Shown: positions 40,665 through 49,502 of the stretch, piece after piece
How positions within the stretch are numbered: the first letter of the stretch is position 1
How the letters are laid out: the number at the start of each line of letters is the position of its first letter
Origin: Phytohabitans maris
Lineage (GTDB): Bacteria > Actinomycetota > Actinomycetes > Mycobacteriales > Micromonosporaceae
Direction of reading: 5' to 3'
Assembly: GCF_031085175.1 (NCBI RefSeq)
Contig: NZ_JAVHUY010000025.1
Span: 1 to 64,000 of the forward strand
DNA length: 64,000 nt
Program-made: the position numbers and the translations under genes
The notes under the pieces: model-generated
What the model was told of the DNA's origin: nothing
What the model saw: the letters and a program-made list of their open reading frames with translations, nothing else
Databases searched by the model: none

Positions 40665-42140
40665 TCAAGAAACGTGACCCCGCCCACCGTAGAGTTGATC
40701 GAGGTTGATCAGTCGCACGCCGGTGCCCGGCGCCGCGTCGAAGCCGGCCCCGCTGTAGCAGGCGAGCACCGTGTCCCGCGTGTCGTAGCCGCGACCGGCC
40801 AGCAGGTCACGGGCCCGGGCCAGCCGGTCCACCTGCCGCGCGCCCATGACGTCTCCCCACTTGGCCTCGCCGAGCGAGAGCACCCGCCGCGGCTCGCCGG
40901 GCACCGCCGGCGCGAAGACCGCCACGTCGACCTGGATCTGCGCCCGCCGGGCCGGATCGGCGACCACGCCGGAGCCGACCACGCCCGGCAGCCCGCCGTA
41001 CGTCTCCGGCGGGGCCGCCATCGCGTACTCCCGGCAGAGCTGCTCGAAGTGCGGCCCGAGCACCTGGGCGGCGAACCGGGTCCGGGCGTCCTGCCACACC
41101 GACTCGGCCCGGCCGCTCTCCAGCAGTCCCCAGTACGGGCGCATGACCACCTGGTAGAAGGTCACCAGCGGCTCGGCGACCCGGTAGGTCATCCGGCCGG
41201 AGCGGAAGACGTCCGGCTCCCGGCGCAGCAGGCCGGCGTCCTCCAGCACGTTGAGGTGGTGGCCGATGTCGGTGGCCTTGCGGCCGATGTACCCGGCGAT
41301 CCCGCCGCGCGTGCTGTTTCCGTTGGCGACCGCGGCCAGCACGGAGTGGTAGAGGGCCGCGTCGCGCACGCCGCCCTCCTCGTCGAGCAGGTAGCGCGCC
41401 TCGCGGAAGAGCGGGGTCGCCGGGTTGAGGACCGTACGCAGCACCCACTCGTCGAAGTCGGCCAGGTCGGCCGGGGCGTCCTCGCCGACGAACCGCCGGT
41501 ACGCCGGGGTGCCGCCGACCACCGCGTGGGTCTGCGCGGCCAGCCGAGGGTCGGACATGCCCCAGAACTCGGCGGCGAGGCGGTGGTCGAACGGCCGCAC
41601 CACGAGCTCCAGGCTGGCCCGCCCGCGCAGCGGGGCCGTGCCGCCGAGCAGCCCGCCCATCACCGACATCGCCGAGCCGCAGAGCAGGACGGCGATGTCA
41701 CGCTCGGCCGAGACCGCCTGGTCGATCTCGCGCTGGAGGATCGACGGAAGGGCCGGCGTCGCGGCGCTCAGGTACGGAAACTCGTCGATCACCACCGGCC
41801 CCGGGCGGGGCGTGCCGGCGGCGAAGAGGTGCCGGATCGCCTCGTCCCAGCCGTCGAAGCGGGGTACGACGGCGGCGCCGGTCCAGGTCGCCAGCGCCTC
41901 CCCGAAGAGCCGCAGCGACTCGCTCTCGGTCGCCAGCGTGGCCCCGAAGTACAGCCCGCCGGTCTCCCGCGCGAGGGCCTCCAGCAGGTACGTCTTCCCC
42001 TGCCGCCGACGGCCGGAGACCACGCCCAGCCGGGCACCCGTACGGGCCGCGAAGGTGGCCAGCTGGCGCCACTCGCGGTCCCGGTCGAAGATCCGTGCCG
42101 GCTTTTCGATCAACCCGTCCTCCAAAAGCAAGCAGTACAC
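40665..42140 (-). CDS. ATPase with DUF234 domain
   Basis: This 491-residue protein has an archaeal-type STAND/AAA ATPase core: Walker A SGRRRQGKTYLLEAL, Walker B VVIDEFPYL and the sensor LLCGSAMSVM. A winged-helix part (GRKATDIGHHLNVLEDAGLLRR) follows, then a C-terminal DUF234 domain with a PD-(D/E)XK-like core (VDVAVFAP to SLGEAKW). The function of this family is unsettled; it may act on DNA. The GTG at 42140 follows a TATACT box by eight bases, so it may be leaderless. A TTG at 42113 after GGAGGACGG is an alternative start. Confidence 0.8.
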   Translation of the reverse strand: MYCLLLEDGLIEKPARIFDRDREWRQLATFAARTGARLGVVSGRRRQGKTYLLEALARETGGLYFGATLATESESLRLFGEALATWTGAAVVPRFDGWDEAIRHLFAAGTPRPGPVVIDEFPYLSAATPALPSILQREIDQAVSAERDIAVLLCGSAMSVMGGLLGGTAPLRGRASLELVVRPFDHRLAAEFWGMSDPRLAAQTHAVVGGTPAYRRFVGEDAPADLADFDEWVLRTVLNPATPLFREARYLLDEEGGVRDAALYHSVLAAVANGNSTRGGIAGYIGRKATDIGHHLNVLEDAGLLRREPDVFRSGRMTYRVAEPLVTFYQVVMRPYWGLLESGRAESVWQDARTRFAAQVLGPHFEQLCREYAMAAPPETYGGLPGVVGSGVVADPARRAQIQVDVAVFAPAVPGEPRRVLSLGEAKWGDVMGARQVDRLARARDLLAGRGYDTRDTVLACYSGAGFDAAPGTGVRLINLDQLYGGRGHVS

Positions 42141-42145
42141 TTCTT

Positions 42146-42159
42146 AGAAGTATACTTCT
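42146..42159. promoter_or_regulatory. Palindrome and -10 box of DUF234 ATPase gene
   Basis: AGAAGTATACTTCT is a 14-base perfect palindrome containing TATACT, the minus-strand -10 box (42149-42154). Adjacent TTCTTAGAAG extends the symmetry. A protein bound here would block the promoter. Confidence 0.5.
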
Positions 42160-42189
42160 CGTTCTTGCGAACGGGCCTGAAAGCCCAGG

Positions 42190-43524
42190 TCAGAGCTGGG
42201 CGTCGACCACCTCGCCCAGGCCGGAGGCGACCAGCTCGTCGCGGATCACGGCGGCGTCGCCCTCGACCACCAGCGTGAGGCCGTGCGGGTTGAGGTGCTT
42301 GGCGGCCGCCTCGGAGACCGTCGCCTCGTCGGCGGCGAGCAGGGCCGCGCGCAGGTTGGCGTGGTAGTCGTCCGGCAGGTTGTGCACCACCAGCGTGGCC
42401 AGGGCGCCGGCGATCGCGCCCGGCGTCTGCAGGTCGACCGAGAGCTGCCCGGCCCGCCAGGACCGGGCCACCGCCAGCTCCGGTTCGGTGACGCCCTCGA
42501 CCGCCGTACGGGAGACCTCGCCCACGGTGTCGACCAGCGCCGGCACGGTCACCGCCGTCTGCACGCCCGAGCTGACCAGCAGCCGCCCGAAGCGCTTGGA
42601 CTGGCCGAACTCGGCGCGGATGCCGTACGTGTACCCGCGCACCTCGCGGATCAGGTGGTTGAGCCGGGACGTGAACGCCCCGCCGAGCACCGTGGCGGCC
42701 AGCGTCATCAGCACGTAGTCCGGGTGTGCCCGGTGCGGTGCGGCATGCCCCAGCCGCAGCGTCGACTGCACCGAGCCGGGCCGGTCGACCAGCACGACCC
42801 GCCGGTCGGTACGCGGTTCGATCGGCAGCGGCCCGCCCGCCCCCGCGACCGGTTCGCCCGCACCGGCGAAGGCGGCCGCGCCGAGCGCGCCCAGGTCGAC
42901 GCTCGTCAGGTCGCCGGCGACCAGCAGCGTGCCGGGCTGGCCGAGCCAGGTGCGGTGGTACTCGACCACGTCGTCGACGCCCACCCCGGCGACCGAGTCG
43001 GGGTCGCCGTGCAGCGGGCGCCCGTGCCGCCGGTCCCGGCCGAAGATGTCGGCCCGGAGCGCGGCCTCCGCGCGCGGCCCGGGGTCGGCCCAGTCCATCC
43101 GCAGGGCGGCGGCCTCGTCGTCGCGGACCCGGGCCACGTCGGCCGGGTCCAGGCGCGGGGTGCGGGCCGCCTCGGCGAGCAGCGCCACCGCCGCCGGCAG
43201 CCGGTCGACCGGTGCCTGCACGCCGATCCGGAACGAGTCCCAGTCGACGTTGGTGAACAGCTCCGCGCCCAGGCTCTCCAGCGCGAGCGCGTAGGCCGCG
43301 GAGTCGCGCTTGGCCGTACCCTCCTCCAGGGCCTTGGCCAGGACGGCGGCGATCCCCTCCCGGCCGGCCGGCTCGCGGCCGGCGCCGGCGTCCAGCAGCA
43401 GGATCGCGACGGCCAGGGCCTGGCCGGGCAGGTGGGCGGCGACCACGCCGTCGCGGCGGACGACCTCGGGAAAGCGGTACGGGCGGGCCGCGCCCGGCCC
43501 AGGACGCTCGGTGACGAGGCTCAT
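42190..43524 (-). CDS. M16-family peptidase-like subunit, non-catalytic
   Basis: This 444-residue protein has the M16 fold (VAAHLPGQALAVAILLLDAG and the later RLNHLIREVRGYTYGI glycine/Tyr region) but no HxxEH zinc motif, so it is probably the partner that shapes the chamber. The ATG at 43524 overlaps the stop of the active subunit gene in ATGA. It ends about 50 bases from the DUF234 gene. The pair is of the two-subunit PqqF/processing peptidase-like type; the peptide substrate is unknown. Confidence 0.88.
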   Translation of the reverse strand: MSLVTERPGPGAARPYRFPEVVRRDGVVAAHLPGQALAVAILLLDAGAGREPAGREGIAAVLAKALEEGTAKRDSAAYALALESLGAELFTNVDWDSFRIGVQAPVDRLPAAVALLAEAARTPRLDPADVARVRDDEAAALRMDWADPGPRAEAALRADIFGRDRRHGRPLHGDPDSVAGVGVDDVVEYHRTWLGQPGTLLVAGDLTSVDLGALGAAAFAGAGEPVAGAGGPLPIEPRTDRRVVLVDRPGSVQSTLRLGHAAPHRAHPDYVLMTLAATVLGGAFTSRLNHLIREVRGYTYGIRAEFGQSKRFGRLLVSSGVQTAVTVPALVDTVGEVSRTAVEGVTEPELAVARSWRAGQLSVDLQTPGAIAGALATLVVHNLPDDYHANLRAALLAADEATVSEAAAKHLNPHGLTLVVEGDAAVIRDELVASGLGEVVDAQL

Positions 43525-44810
43525 GCGGGCTTCTCCTCCGTGAGGTAGGAAAGGGTGACCCGGCGCGACGGGTGCAGCTCGGCGGCGACCTCGGCCACGG
43601 CGTCGAGCGTGACCGCCTGCCAGGCCGGCAGCCGCTCCCCCGCGCGGGCCGGATCGCCGAACTGGGTGGCGTACCGGCTCAGCACGTCCGCCCGACCCGC
43701 CACTGTGGACACCTGCCGCCACCACGCGGTGGCCAGCAGCGCCTTGGCCCGGTCGAGCTCCTCCTGGCCGACCCCGCCGGCCAGCCCGTCGACCACCTCG
43801 GCCAGCCCGGCCTCCAGGTCGGCGGCGGCCACGCCGTCGCGGGCGGTCGCGGTCACGATGAGCGGCGCCGGCGCGTGCGCGAGGTCGACGCCGTACGCGG
43901 AGACGTAGTCCGGCTGGGCCAGCCGCGCCCCGTCGGCGAGCCGCTGGTACAGCCGGCTGCCCCGGCCGGTGCCGAGGATCGTGGCGAGCACGGTGACCGC
44001 GTCGTACCCCGGTGAGCCGAACGCGTGGGTGCGGTGCGCCAGGTAGATCCGCGGGGCGGGCACGTCGCCGACGACGTCCTCGCGCACCGGGCCGGTGGGC
44101 GGCGCGGGGCGGGTGCCGTCCGGCGCGGGCGGGATGTCGGGGCGGGACGGGAGGCCGCCGAAGTACTTCTCCGCGAGCGCGAACACGTCGGCCGGCACCA
44201 CGTCGCCGACCACGGAGAGCACCGCGTTGTTCGGCGCGTAGTACGTGGTGTGGAACGCGGCGAACGTGGGCAGGTCGGCCGCGTTGAGGTCGGCCATCGA
44301 GCCGATCGTGGCGTGGTGGTACGGGTGGCCGGGCGGGTAGAGCAGCGGCAGCAGGCGCAGCCAGGCATCCCCGTACGGCACGTTGTCGTACCGCTGGCGC
44401 CGCTCGTTCTTGACCACCTCGCGCTGGTTGTCGAGCGTCTGCTGGGTCAGCGCCGGCACCAGCCCGCCCATCCGGTCGGCCTCGAGCCACAGCGCCAGCT
44501 CCAGATGCTCGGCCGGCACGGTCTCGAAGTAGTTGGTGCGGTCCGGGTTGGTGGTCGCGTTGAGCGAGCCGCCGGCGCCCTGGACCAGCCGCATGTGCTC
44601 GGTCTTGGCCACGTGCTCCGAGCCCTCGAACATCAGGTGCTCGAAGAGGTGGGCGAACCCGGTCTGGCCGTCCGGCTCGTGCCGCGACCCCACGTCGTAC
44701 CAGATATTGACGGCCACGACGGGCGCGGTGCGGTCTTCGCTGACCACGACCCGCAGGCCGTTGTCGAGGCGGGCGGTTTCGATGGGCCACGGGTAGCCGG
44801 TCGGCGACAT
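43521..44810 (-). CDS. M16-family zinc metallopeptidase, catalytic subunit
   Basis: This 429-residue protein has the inverted zinc motif HLFEH (54-58) with the downstream Glu in the REVVKNERR helix. The C-terminal half carries the substrate-binding Arg/Tyr region. The ATG at 44810 is chosen because conserved sequence starts SPTGYPWPIETARLDNGLRV; the open frame extends upstream into the promoter. It is divergent from the phosphoesterase gene. Confidence 0.9.
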   Translation of the reverse strand: MSPTGYPWPIETARLDNGLRVVVSEDRTAPVVAVNIWYDVGSRHEPDGQTGFAHLFEHLMFEGSEHVAKTEHMRLVQGAGGSLNATTNPDRTNYFETVPAEHLELALWLEADRMGGLVPALTQQTLDNQREVVKNERRQRYDNVPYGDAWLRLLPLLYPPGHPYHHATIGSMADLNAADLPTFAAFHTTYYAPNNAVLSVVGDVVPADVFALAEKYFGGLPSRPDIPPAPDGTRPAPPTGPVREDVVGDVPAPRIYLAHRTHAFGSPGYDAVTVLATILGTGRGSRLYQRLADGARLAQPDYVSAYGVDLAHAPAPLIVTATARDGVAAADLEAGLAEVVDGLAGGVGQEELDRAKALLATAWWRQVSTVAGRADVLSRYATQFGDPARAGERLPAWQAVTLDAVAEVAAELHPSRRVTLSYLTEEKPA

Positions 44811-44896
44811 GCGCTCGACGGTAGCGGATCTGTTGCGGAACGCACGTGTGGATCCCGGCACCTCGCGCCCCGGGAGCCGGGACGGATACTACGGGC

Positions 44897-46423
44897 ATGC
44901 TGTGTGAGCCGTACCTGCTCGATCCGACAGCCGACGGCATCCACGTCGTCTGGCACACCGAGGGGCCCGGCTCCCAGCACGCGGTGCTCGCCGGTCCGGC
45001 GGTGGCGACCATGACCGGCGACGAGGCGCGCGCCGCCGCCACCGGCCCGGCCGGCGCGGGCCAGGGATGGCGCCGCTTCAGCGCCGACACCGTCGAGCTG
45101 TCCCGCACCCGGGAGGACCAGGAGTCGGCGGTACCCGGCCGGGAGTACCCGGTCGTCACCCGCCGCGCGGTGCACCGGCACCTGGCCACCGTCACCGGGC
45201 TGCCCGGCGGGCGCACGCCGTACCGGGTGGTCTCCGGCGGCACCGTCACCGCCGCGTACACGCTCGCCCCGGCGCCGCCCCCGGACCGCCCGGTGCGGCT
45301 GCTGCTCACCAGCGACCACCAGCTCAAGCCGATGGTGCCGGCCAACCTGGCGAAGGTGGCCGAGACGGCGGGAGTGGCGTTCGACGGCGTGCTGATGGCG
45401 GGCGACATGGTCAACGCGCCGGACCGGGCCAGCGAGTGGTTCGACAGCAGCGCCGAGCCGCCGTTCTTCCGCACGTTCGAGCGGATCCTGGCGCACTCGC
45501 CGATCTACCCGGCGATCGGCAACCACGAGGTGATGGGGCGCTGGTCGGAGAGCGCGACGCTGGACGCGCAGTTCAACGACCCGCAGCCGGGCGCGTGGGA
45601 CATCACCACGTACCGGGAGATGTTCCCGTACCCGCGCAGCGACTCCGGCGACCAGCGCTGGTGGTCCCGCTCGATCGGCGACGTGCACGTGATCTGCCTC
45701 TTCGCCACCCAGGTGTGGCGCTCGCCGCGGCTGGAGGGGCGGGGCAAGTTCCAGGAGGCGCTCGAAGACGTCGACAACCCCGACCGCTGGGGGTACGGGC
45801 AGTTCATCTTCGAGCCGATCAAGCGCGGCTCGCCCCAGTTCGCGTTCCTGGCGGCCGAGCTCGCTTCGCCGGCCGCGCGGTCGGCCCGCTACCGGGTGGT
45901 GATGTTTCACCACCCGAGCCACGGGCTGGGCAACCACTCGGTGCCGCCGTACACCGATCCGGTCCAGGTCGTCGGCCCGAAGTCGATCCGGTACGAGTAC
46001 CCGCTCGCCGGCGACTACATCCTGCGCGACGTGGAGCCACTGCTCTCCGCGGCCGGCGTCCACCTTGTCCTCAATGGACACTCGCACGTCTGGAACCGCT
46101 TCCGGAACGCGGCCGGCGTGCACTGGCTGGAGACGTCCAATGTGGGCAACAGCTACGGCGCGTACGACGTGACGTCGGGCATGACCCGCTGGTACCCGCC
46201 GGACTACGTGCTCCAGGGCGACCCGGGCGGGCTCCAGCCGATCGTGCCGACGGTGGCCCCGTTCGTGCGCCCGGACGGGGTGCCGCTGCCCTTCGTCGCC
46301 AGCAACGAGGTGACCGTCTTCACCCTGCTCGACTCGGCGGCGGGCGTGGTGCGCTCGTACCGCCACGACACCCGCCACCCGACGTCCCCAGCCGTGCTCT
46401 TCGACGAGTTCCCACTCGCCTGA
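44897..46423 (+). CDS. Metallophosphoesterase, purple acid phosphatase-like
   Basis: This 508-residue protein has the calcineurin-like motifs in order: LLTSDHQ, LMAGDMVN, IGNHEVMG, VMFHHPSHG and LNGHSHVW. A fibronectin-like N-terminal part (1-125) precedes the catalytic domain, as in purple acid phosphatases. No clear signal peptide is seen. The ATG lies 7-8 bases after GATACT (44883-44888), which fits a leaderless message. It is divergent from the M16 genes. The substrate is unknown. Confidence 0.85.
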   Translation: MLCEPYLLDPTADGIHVVWHTEGPGSQHAVLAGPAVATMTGDEARAAATGPAGAGQGWRRFSADTVELSRTREDQESAVPGREYPVVTRRAVHRHLATVTGLPGGRTPYRVVSGGTVTAAYTLAPAPPPDRPVRLLLTSDHQLKPMVPANLAKVAETAGVAFDGVLMAGDMVNAPDRASEWFDSSAEPPFFRTFERILAHSPIYPAIGNHEVMGRWSESATLDAQFNDPQPGAWDITTYREMFPYPRSDSGDQRWWSRSIGDVHVICLFATQVWRSPRLEGRGKFQEALEDVDNPDRWGYGQFIFEPIKRGSPQFAFLAAELASPAARSARYRVVMFHHPSHGLGNHSVPPYTDPVQVVGPKSIRYEYPLAGDYILRDVEPLLSAAGVHLVLNGHSHVWNRFRNAAGVHWLETSNVGNSYGAYDVTSGMTRWYPPDYVLQGDPGGLQPIVPTVAPFVRPDGVPLPFVASNEVTVFTLLDSAAGVVRSYRHDTRHPTSPAVLFDEFPLA

Positions 46424-46684
46424 GGCCCCTTGCGGATTCTTGGGTCGCTTCCCCCGCTCGCCGGACTCCCCGGCCTCCGCTTCGCCGTCCGCACCCGCAC
46501 GCCCATGTGTAGTCATCGGCTACCTATCGAGCTGCCCCGTCTGCGCGCCCGCCGGCGGTGCCCCTCCAGGCCGTCCGCGTAATTGGCTCGGGCCCGGCGT
46601 CAATCCCCACCCAAGCGATCGGCTATAGAGCGACATCGACGTACGGCTGCTATCGGATGCCGGCGTTGCCCGCTGGCGAATGTG

Positions 46685-46731
46685 GATCTAGAACGTTTAG
46701 GGCGCGATATCAGCCCTAGATGTTCTAGATC
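46685..46731. repeat. Large inverted repeat in AT-richer island
   Basis: Two 19-base arms (46685-46703 and 46713-46731) pair fully if two G-U pairs are allowed, around a 9-base loop. The arm starts GATCTAGAAC and is AT-rich against its surroundings. It is in the 46424-46994 gap between convergent genes, where I see no coding gene, and may be a terminator, a small RNA or a mobile-element remnant. Confidence 0.6.
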
Positions 46732-46855
46732 TACTTCGATCCGGTCGTACGCGGCGGAGTTGACGAACAGCGCACCGCCAATTGTGCAATATCACTTGGA
46801 CCATTCCGGGTCGGGTTGCCGTTTTCCGGATCCGGCGCCCGCGACAGGCGGAGCG

Positions 46856-46984
46856 GGTCGGGCTGGTCCCGCGGGGCCGGCAGCGGAGGATCGGGGGTCG
46901 GCGAGAGTCAGCGACGCCGAGCCCCGACCGGAGCGCTGCCCGCGGGAGCATACGGTCCGCCGGTGAAGCGGACCGGGGCAAATC
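46856..46984 (+). repeat. Noncoding repeat family, copy 1
   Basis: The 5' block has the core GGCCGGCAGCGGAGG and the 3' block is TGAAGCGGACCGGGGCAAAT. Both recur in the same order on the minus strand at 52799-52964. A third 15-base match, GAGCTGCCCCGTCTG, lies at 46529-46543. There is no open frame with normal codon use, so a structured RNA or a degenerate mobile element is possible. Confidence 0.6.
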
Positions 46985-46994
46985 TATCTATGAA

Positions 46995-48143
46995 TCACGA
47001 TCTGAACGGGCCGCGCACCTCGTAGGTGATGCCGCCGGAGGAGGAGCCGGAGGTGCCGCGCTGCGAGGAGAAGTAGAGCCTCGTGCCGTCCGGCGAGAAG
47101 GCCGGCCCGGTGATCTCCGAGCCGGACTGCCCGGAGAGGCGGATGAACGGTGCCACCACCCCGGCCGGCGTGATGATGTTGATCTCCATGTTGCCGCCGT
47201 CCTCGGCGACGAAGAGGTCGCCCGAGCCCGAACCGGTGATGTTGTCCACCCCGGTCAGCGGGGCCGTGCCGGTCACCAGCGAGTCGTCGTACGCGAGGTC
47301 GATCCGCTGGTTGACCGCGTCGTACGCCCACACCCGGTTGTCGCCCTTGGTGGTAAACCAGCAGACGCCGTCGGCGTAGTAGCAGCCCTCACCGCCGTTG
47401 AACCGCTTGGCGCCGGAGACCTGGCTCCGGGTGCGGGTGGGGCTGCCGTCCGGGTCGGGCACCGGCGCCCAGCTCACCGGCCCGCTGGTGGCCGAGCCGG
47501 CGACCAGCACCTCGAGCGTGCCGGCCGAGAGGTTGCCCCAGGTGGTGGGGCGGAAGCGGTAGAAGCAGCCGTTCGTCTCGTCCTCGGTGAGGTAGATCAC
47601 CCGCCGGTCCGGGTCGGCGGCGGCCGCCTCGTGGGTGAAGCGCCCCATCGCCGGCCGGCGCACCGCCGCGGTCCCGCCCAGCGGGTACGTCTCGTACACG
47701 TACCCGAGGTCGGCCTCCTCGCAGGAGAGCCAGGTCCCCCACGGGGTGGCGCCGCCGGCGCAGTTGCGGTTGGTGTTGGCCAGGATCCGGTACGCCGAGG
47801 CGATGCTGCCGTCCGCGTTGAACCGCAGGGCCGAGGCCCCGCCGGTGGCGGAGATCTCGGAGTTGGAGACGTACACCCAGCCGGCGCCGGTCACGAAGCA
47901 GGCGCCGCCGTCCGGGGCGTCGTGCCAGGTGTACCCGGCCACCGCCTGCCGGGAGCGGGCGACGATCCGGCTGGTGAAGCCGGCCGGCAGCTGTACGCCG
48001 TTGGCGTCGGCGGCGCGCAGCCCGCCGTACGGGCTCGGGCCGGGCTGGGCGGGGGCGGCGAAGGCGGCCGACCAGAGGCTTCCGGAGAAGGCGGCGGTCC
48101 CCGCGCCGATCACGGTGGCGCGTAGCACAGTGCGACGATCCAT
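46995..48143 (-). CDS. PhoX/DUF839-like Tat-exported protein
   Basis: This 382-residue protein starts with MDRRTVLRATVIGAG and an A-x-A site (AAFAAPA), a twin-arginine-type export signal, so it is secreted folded. The mature part matches the PhoX/DUF839 beta-propeller: CFVTGAGWVYVSNSEIS, WGTWLSCEEAD, RFTHEAAAADP, LTEDETNGCFYRF, and a late FFSPDGTRLYFSSQR-like blade. PhoX enzymes are Ca/Fe alkaline phosphatases, but this member is short, so phosphatase activity is uncertain. Confidence 0.85.
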   Translation of the reverse strand: MDRRTVLRATVIGAGTAAFSGSLWSAAFAAPAQPGPSPYGGLRAADANGVQLPAGFTSRIVARSRQAVAGYTWHDAPDGGACFVTGAGWVYVSNSEISATGGASALRFNADGSIASAYRILANTNRNCAGGATPWGTWLSCEEADLGYVYETYPLGGTAAVRRPAMGRFTHEAAAADPDRRVIYLTEDETNGCFYRFRPTTWGNLSAGTLEVLVAGSATSGPVSWAPVPDPDGSPTRTRSQVSGAKRFNGGEGCYYADGVCWFTTKGDNRVWAYDAVNQRIDLAYDDSLVTGTAPLTGVDNITGSGSGDLFVAEDGGNMEINIITPAGVVAPFIRLSGQSGSEITGPAFSPDGTRLYFSSQRGTSGSSSGGITYEVRGPFRS

Positions 48144-48208
48144 GCCGGAAACGTATTTATCGATCGGTGTCGAAGGGCACGCCCGCGAGGTGAACGTCGG
48201 TGGAAGCT

Positions 48209-48237
48209 CCGTTGAGGTTCCGGCAATGCGATATGAT
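48209..48237 (+). promoter_or_regulatory. Promoter of DAHP synthase leader
   Basis: CCGTTG (48209-48214) and TATGAT (48232-48237) are 17 bases apart. The start would fall at or next to the GTG of the leader peptide (48244), so that message is probably leaderless. Confidence 0.55.
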
Positions 48238-48243
48238 CCCGGC

Positions 48244-48303
48244 GTGACCCGATGGTATGTGTGCTTTAGTTGGCCGGCCCTGGCGCCGGCGGCTGAGGCA
48301 TGA
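48244..48303 (+). CDS. Aromatic leader peptide for DAHP synthase
   Basis: This is a 19-residue peptide, MTRWYVCFSWPALAPAAEA. Codons 4, 5, 8 and 10 are Trp, Tyr, Phe and Trp, all end products of the shikimate pathway that DAHP synthase feeds. It is followed by mutually exclusive hairpins and a terminator before the DAHP synthase gene, so it fits ribosome-mediated attenuation by aromatic aminoacyl-tRNA supply. Confidence 0.8.
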   Translation: MTRWYVCFSWPALAPAAEA

Positions 48304-48364
48304 GCACATGACCTAGGTCACCACCGCCAGAGCCGGCCAGGGCAGGAGAGCGCTCCTGCCCTTT
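48276..48364 (+). promoter_or_regulatory. Attenuator of DAHP synthase gene
   Basis: The terminator stem is GGGCAGGAG/CTCCTGCCC (48340-48348 with 48353-48361), then TTT. An alternative pairing joins GCCCTGG-CG-CCGGC in the leader-peptide coding region (about 48277-48291) to GCCGGCCAGGGC (about 48332-48343). That pairing takes up the left terminator arm and would act as antiterminator. Confidence 0.75.
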
Positions 48365-48439
48365 CGCGTGTAACGACGACGCAGAGCCGGCTTCGGCCCC
48401 GGGACGCCGGCCCCGGGGTGGCTGGCGAAAGGAACCTCC

Positions 48440-49495
48440 GTGACTCTCCCGAGTGTGCAGCGGGTCAGCGACCAGCGGATCGACAAGGTCGTCCCGCTGA
48501 TGACCCCCGCGCTGCTCCACCACGAGCTGCCCCTGGACGACGATCTCTCGGCCGCGGTGGTCGATGGTCGGCGTGCCGTCGCCCGCGTGCTGGACCGGGA
48601 GGACGACCGCCTGATGGTCGTCGTCGGCCCGTGTTCGGTGCACGACCCCGTGGCCGCCCTCGAGTACGCGGACCGGCTCGCCGAGACGGCCGCCCGGCTC
48701 GCCGACGACCTGCTGATCGTGATGCGGGTCTACTTCGAGAAGCCTCGCTCGACCGTGGGCTGGAAGGGGCTCATCAACGACCCCGGCCTGGACGGCTCGG
48801 GCGACGTCAACACCGGCCTGCGTACCGCCCGCTCGCTGTTGCTCCAGGTGCTCGCCAAGGGGCTGCCGGTGGGCTGCGAGTTCCTCGACCCGATCACCCC
48901 GCAGTACATCGCCGACACCGTCTCCTGGGGCGCGATCGGCGCCCGCACGGTGGAGAGCCAGGTGCACCGCCAGCTCGCCTCGGGCCTGTCCATGCCGATC
49001 GGCATGAAGAACCGGCCGGACGGCGCCATCGCCACGGCCGTCGACGCGATCCGGGCCGCGGCGGTGCCGCACGTGTTTCCCGGCATCGACTTCTCCGGCA
49101 CCCCGGCGATCCTGCACACTCGCGGCAACAGCGACTGCCACCTCGTGCTGCGCGGCGGGCGGGGCCTGCCGAACTACGGCGCCGAGGACGTGGCCGGCGC
49201 GCTCGACCTGCTGCGCGCGGCCGGGCTGCCGGAGCGGCTGATCGTCGACGCCAGCCATGACAACAGCGGCAAGGACCACACCCGCCAGCCGGTGGTGGCG
49301 CAGGACGTCTCCGCCCAGCTCGCCGCCGGCCAGCGCGGCATCGTCGGGGTCATGCTCGAGTCGTTCCTGGTACCGGGGCGGCAGGACCTCGACCCGACCC
49401 GCGCCCTCGCGTACGGCCAGTCGATCACCGACGCCTGCATGGGCTGGGACACGACGGTCGAGGTACTGGAAGGGCTCGCCACGGCCCACCGCTGA
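48440..49495 (+). CDS. aroF: 3-deoxy-7-phosphoheptulonate synthase, class I
   Basis: This 351-residue enzyme joins phosphoenolpyruvate and erythrose 4-phosphate, the first step to aromatic amino acids. It shows VVVGPCSVHDP, MRVYFEKPRSTVGWKG, GCEFLDPITPQ, MKNRPDG, and DASHDNSGKDH with metal-binding His. This is the AroF/G/H-like class, in contrast to the class II enzyme usual in actinobacteria. It starts at GTG after GAAAGGA. Regulation by the leader-peptide attenuator upstream is likely. The symbol is by family only. Confidence 0.92.
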   Translation: MTLPSVQRVSDQRIDKVVPLMTPALLHHELPLDDDLSAAVVDGRRAVARVLDREDDRLMVVVGPCSVHDPVAALEYADRLAETAARLADDLLIVMRVYFEKPRSTVGWKGLINDPGLDGSGDVNTGLRTARSLLLQVLAKGLPVGCEFLDPITPQYIADTVSWGAIGARTVESQVHRQLASGLSMPIGMKNRPDGAIATAVDAIRAAAVPHVFPGIDFSGTPAILHTRGNSDCHLVLRGGRGLPNYGAEDVAGALDLLRAAGLPERLIVDASHDNSGKDHTRQPVVAQDVSAQLAAGQRGIVGVMLESFLVPGRQDLDPTRALAYGQSITDACMGWDTTVEVLEGLATAHR

Positions 49496-49502
49496 CTTCC
49501 GC

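Noticed and set aside
42190-45474. One long minus-strand frame joining the M16 partner to upstream sequence
   Set aside because: Upstream of 43524 it is out of frame with the catalytic M16 subunit, which has its own start and HLFEH motif; the extension is a shadow.
46782-48125. Plus-strand frame of 447 codons opposite the PhoX-like gene
   Set aside because: The minus-strand gene has a Tat signal and conserved propeller motifs; the plus frame is its Gly/Arg/Val shadow.
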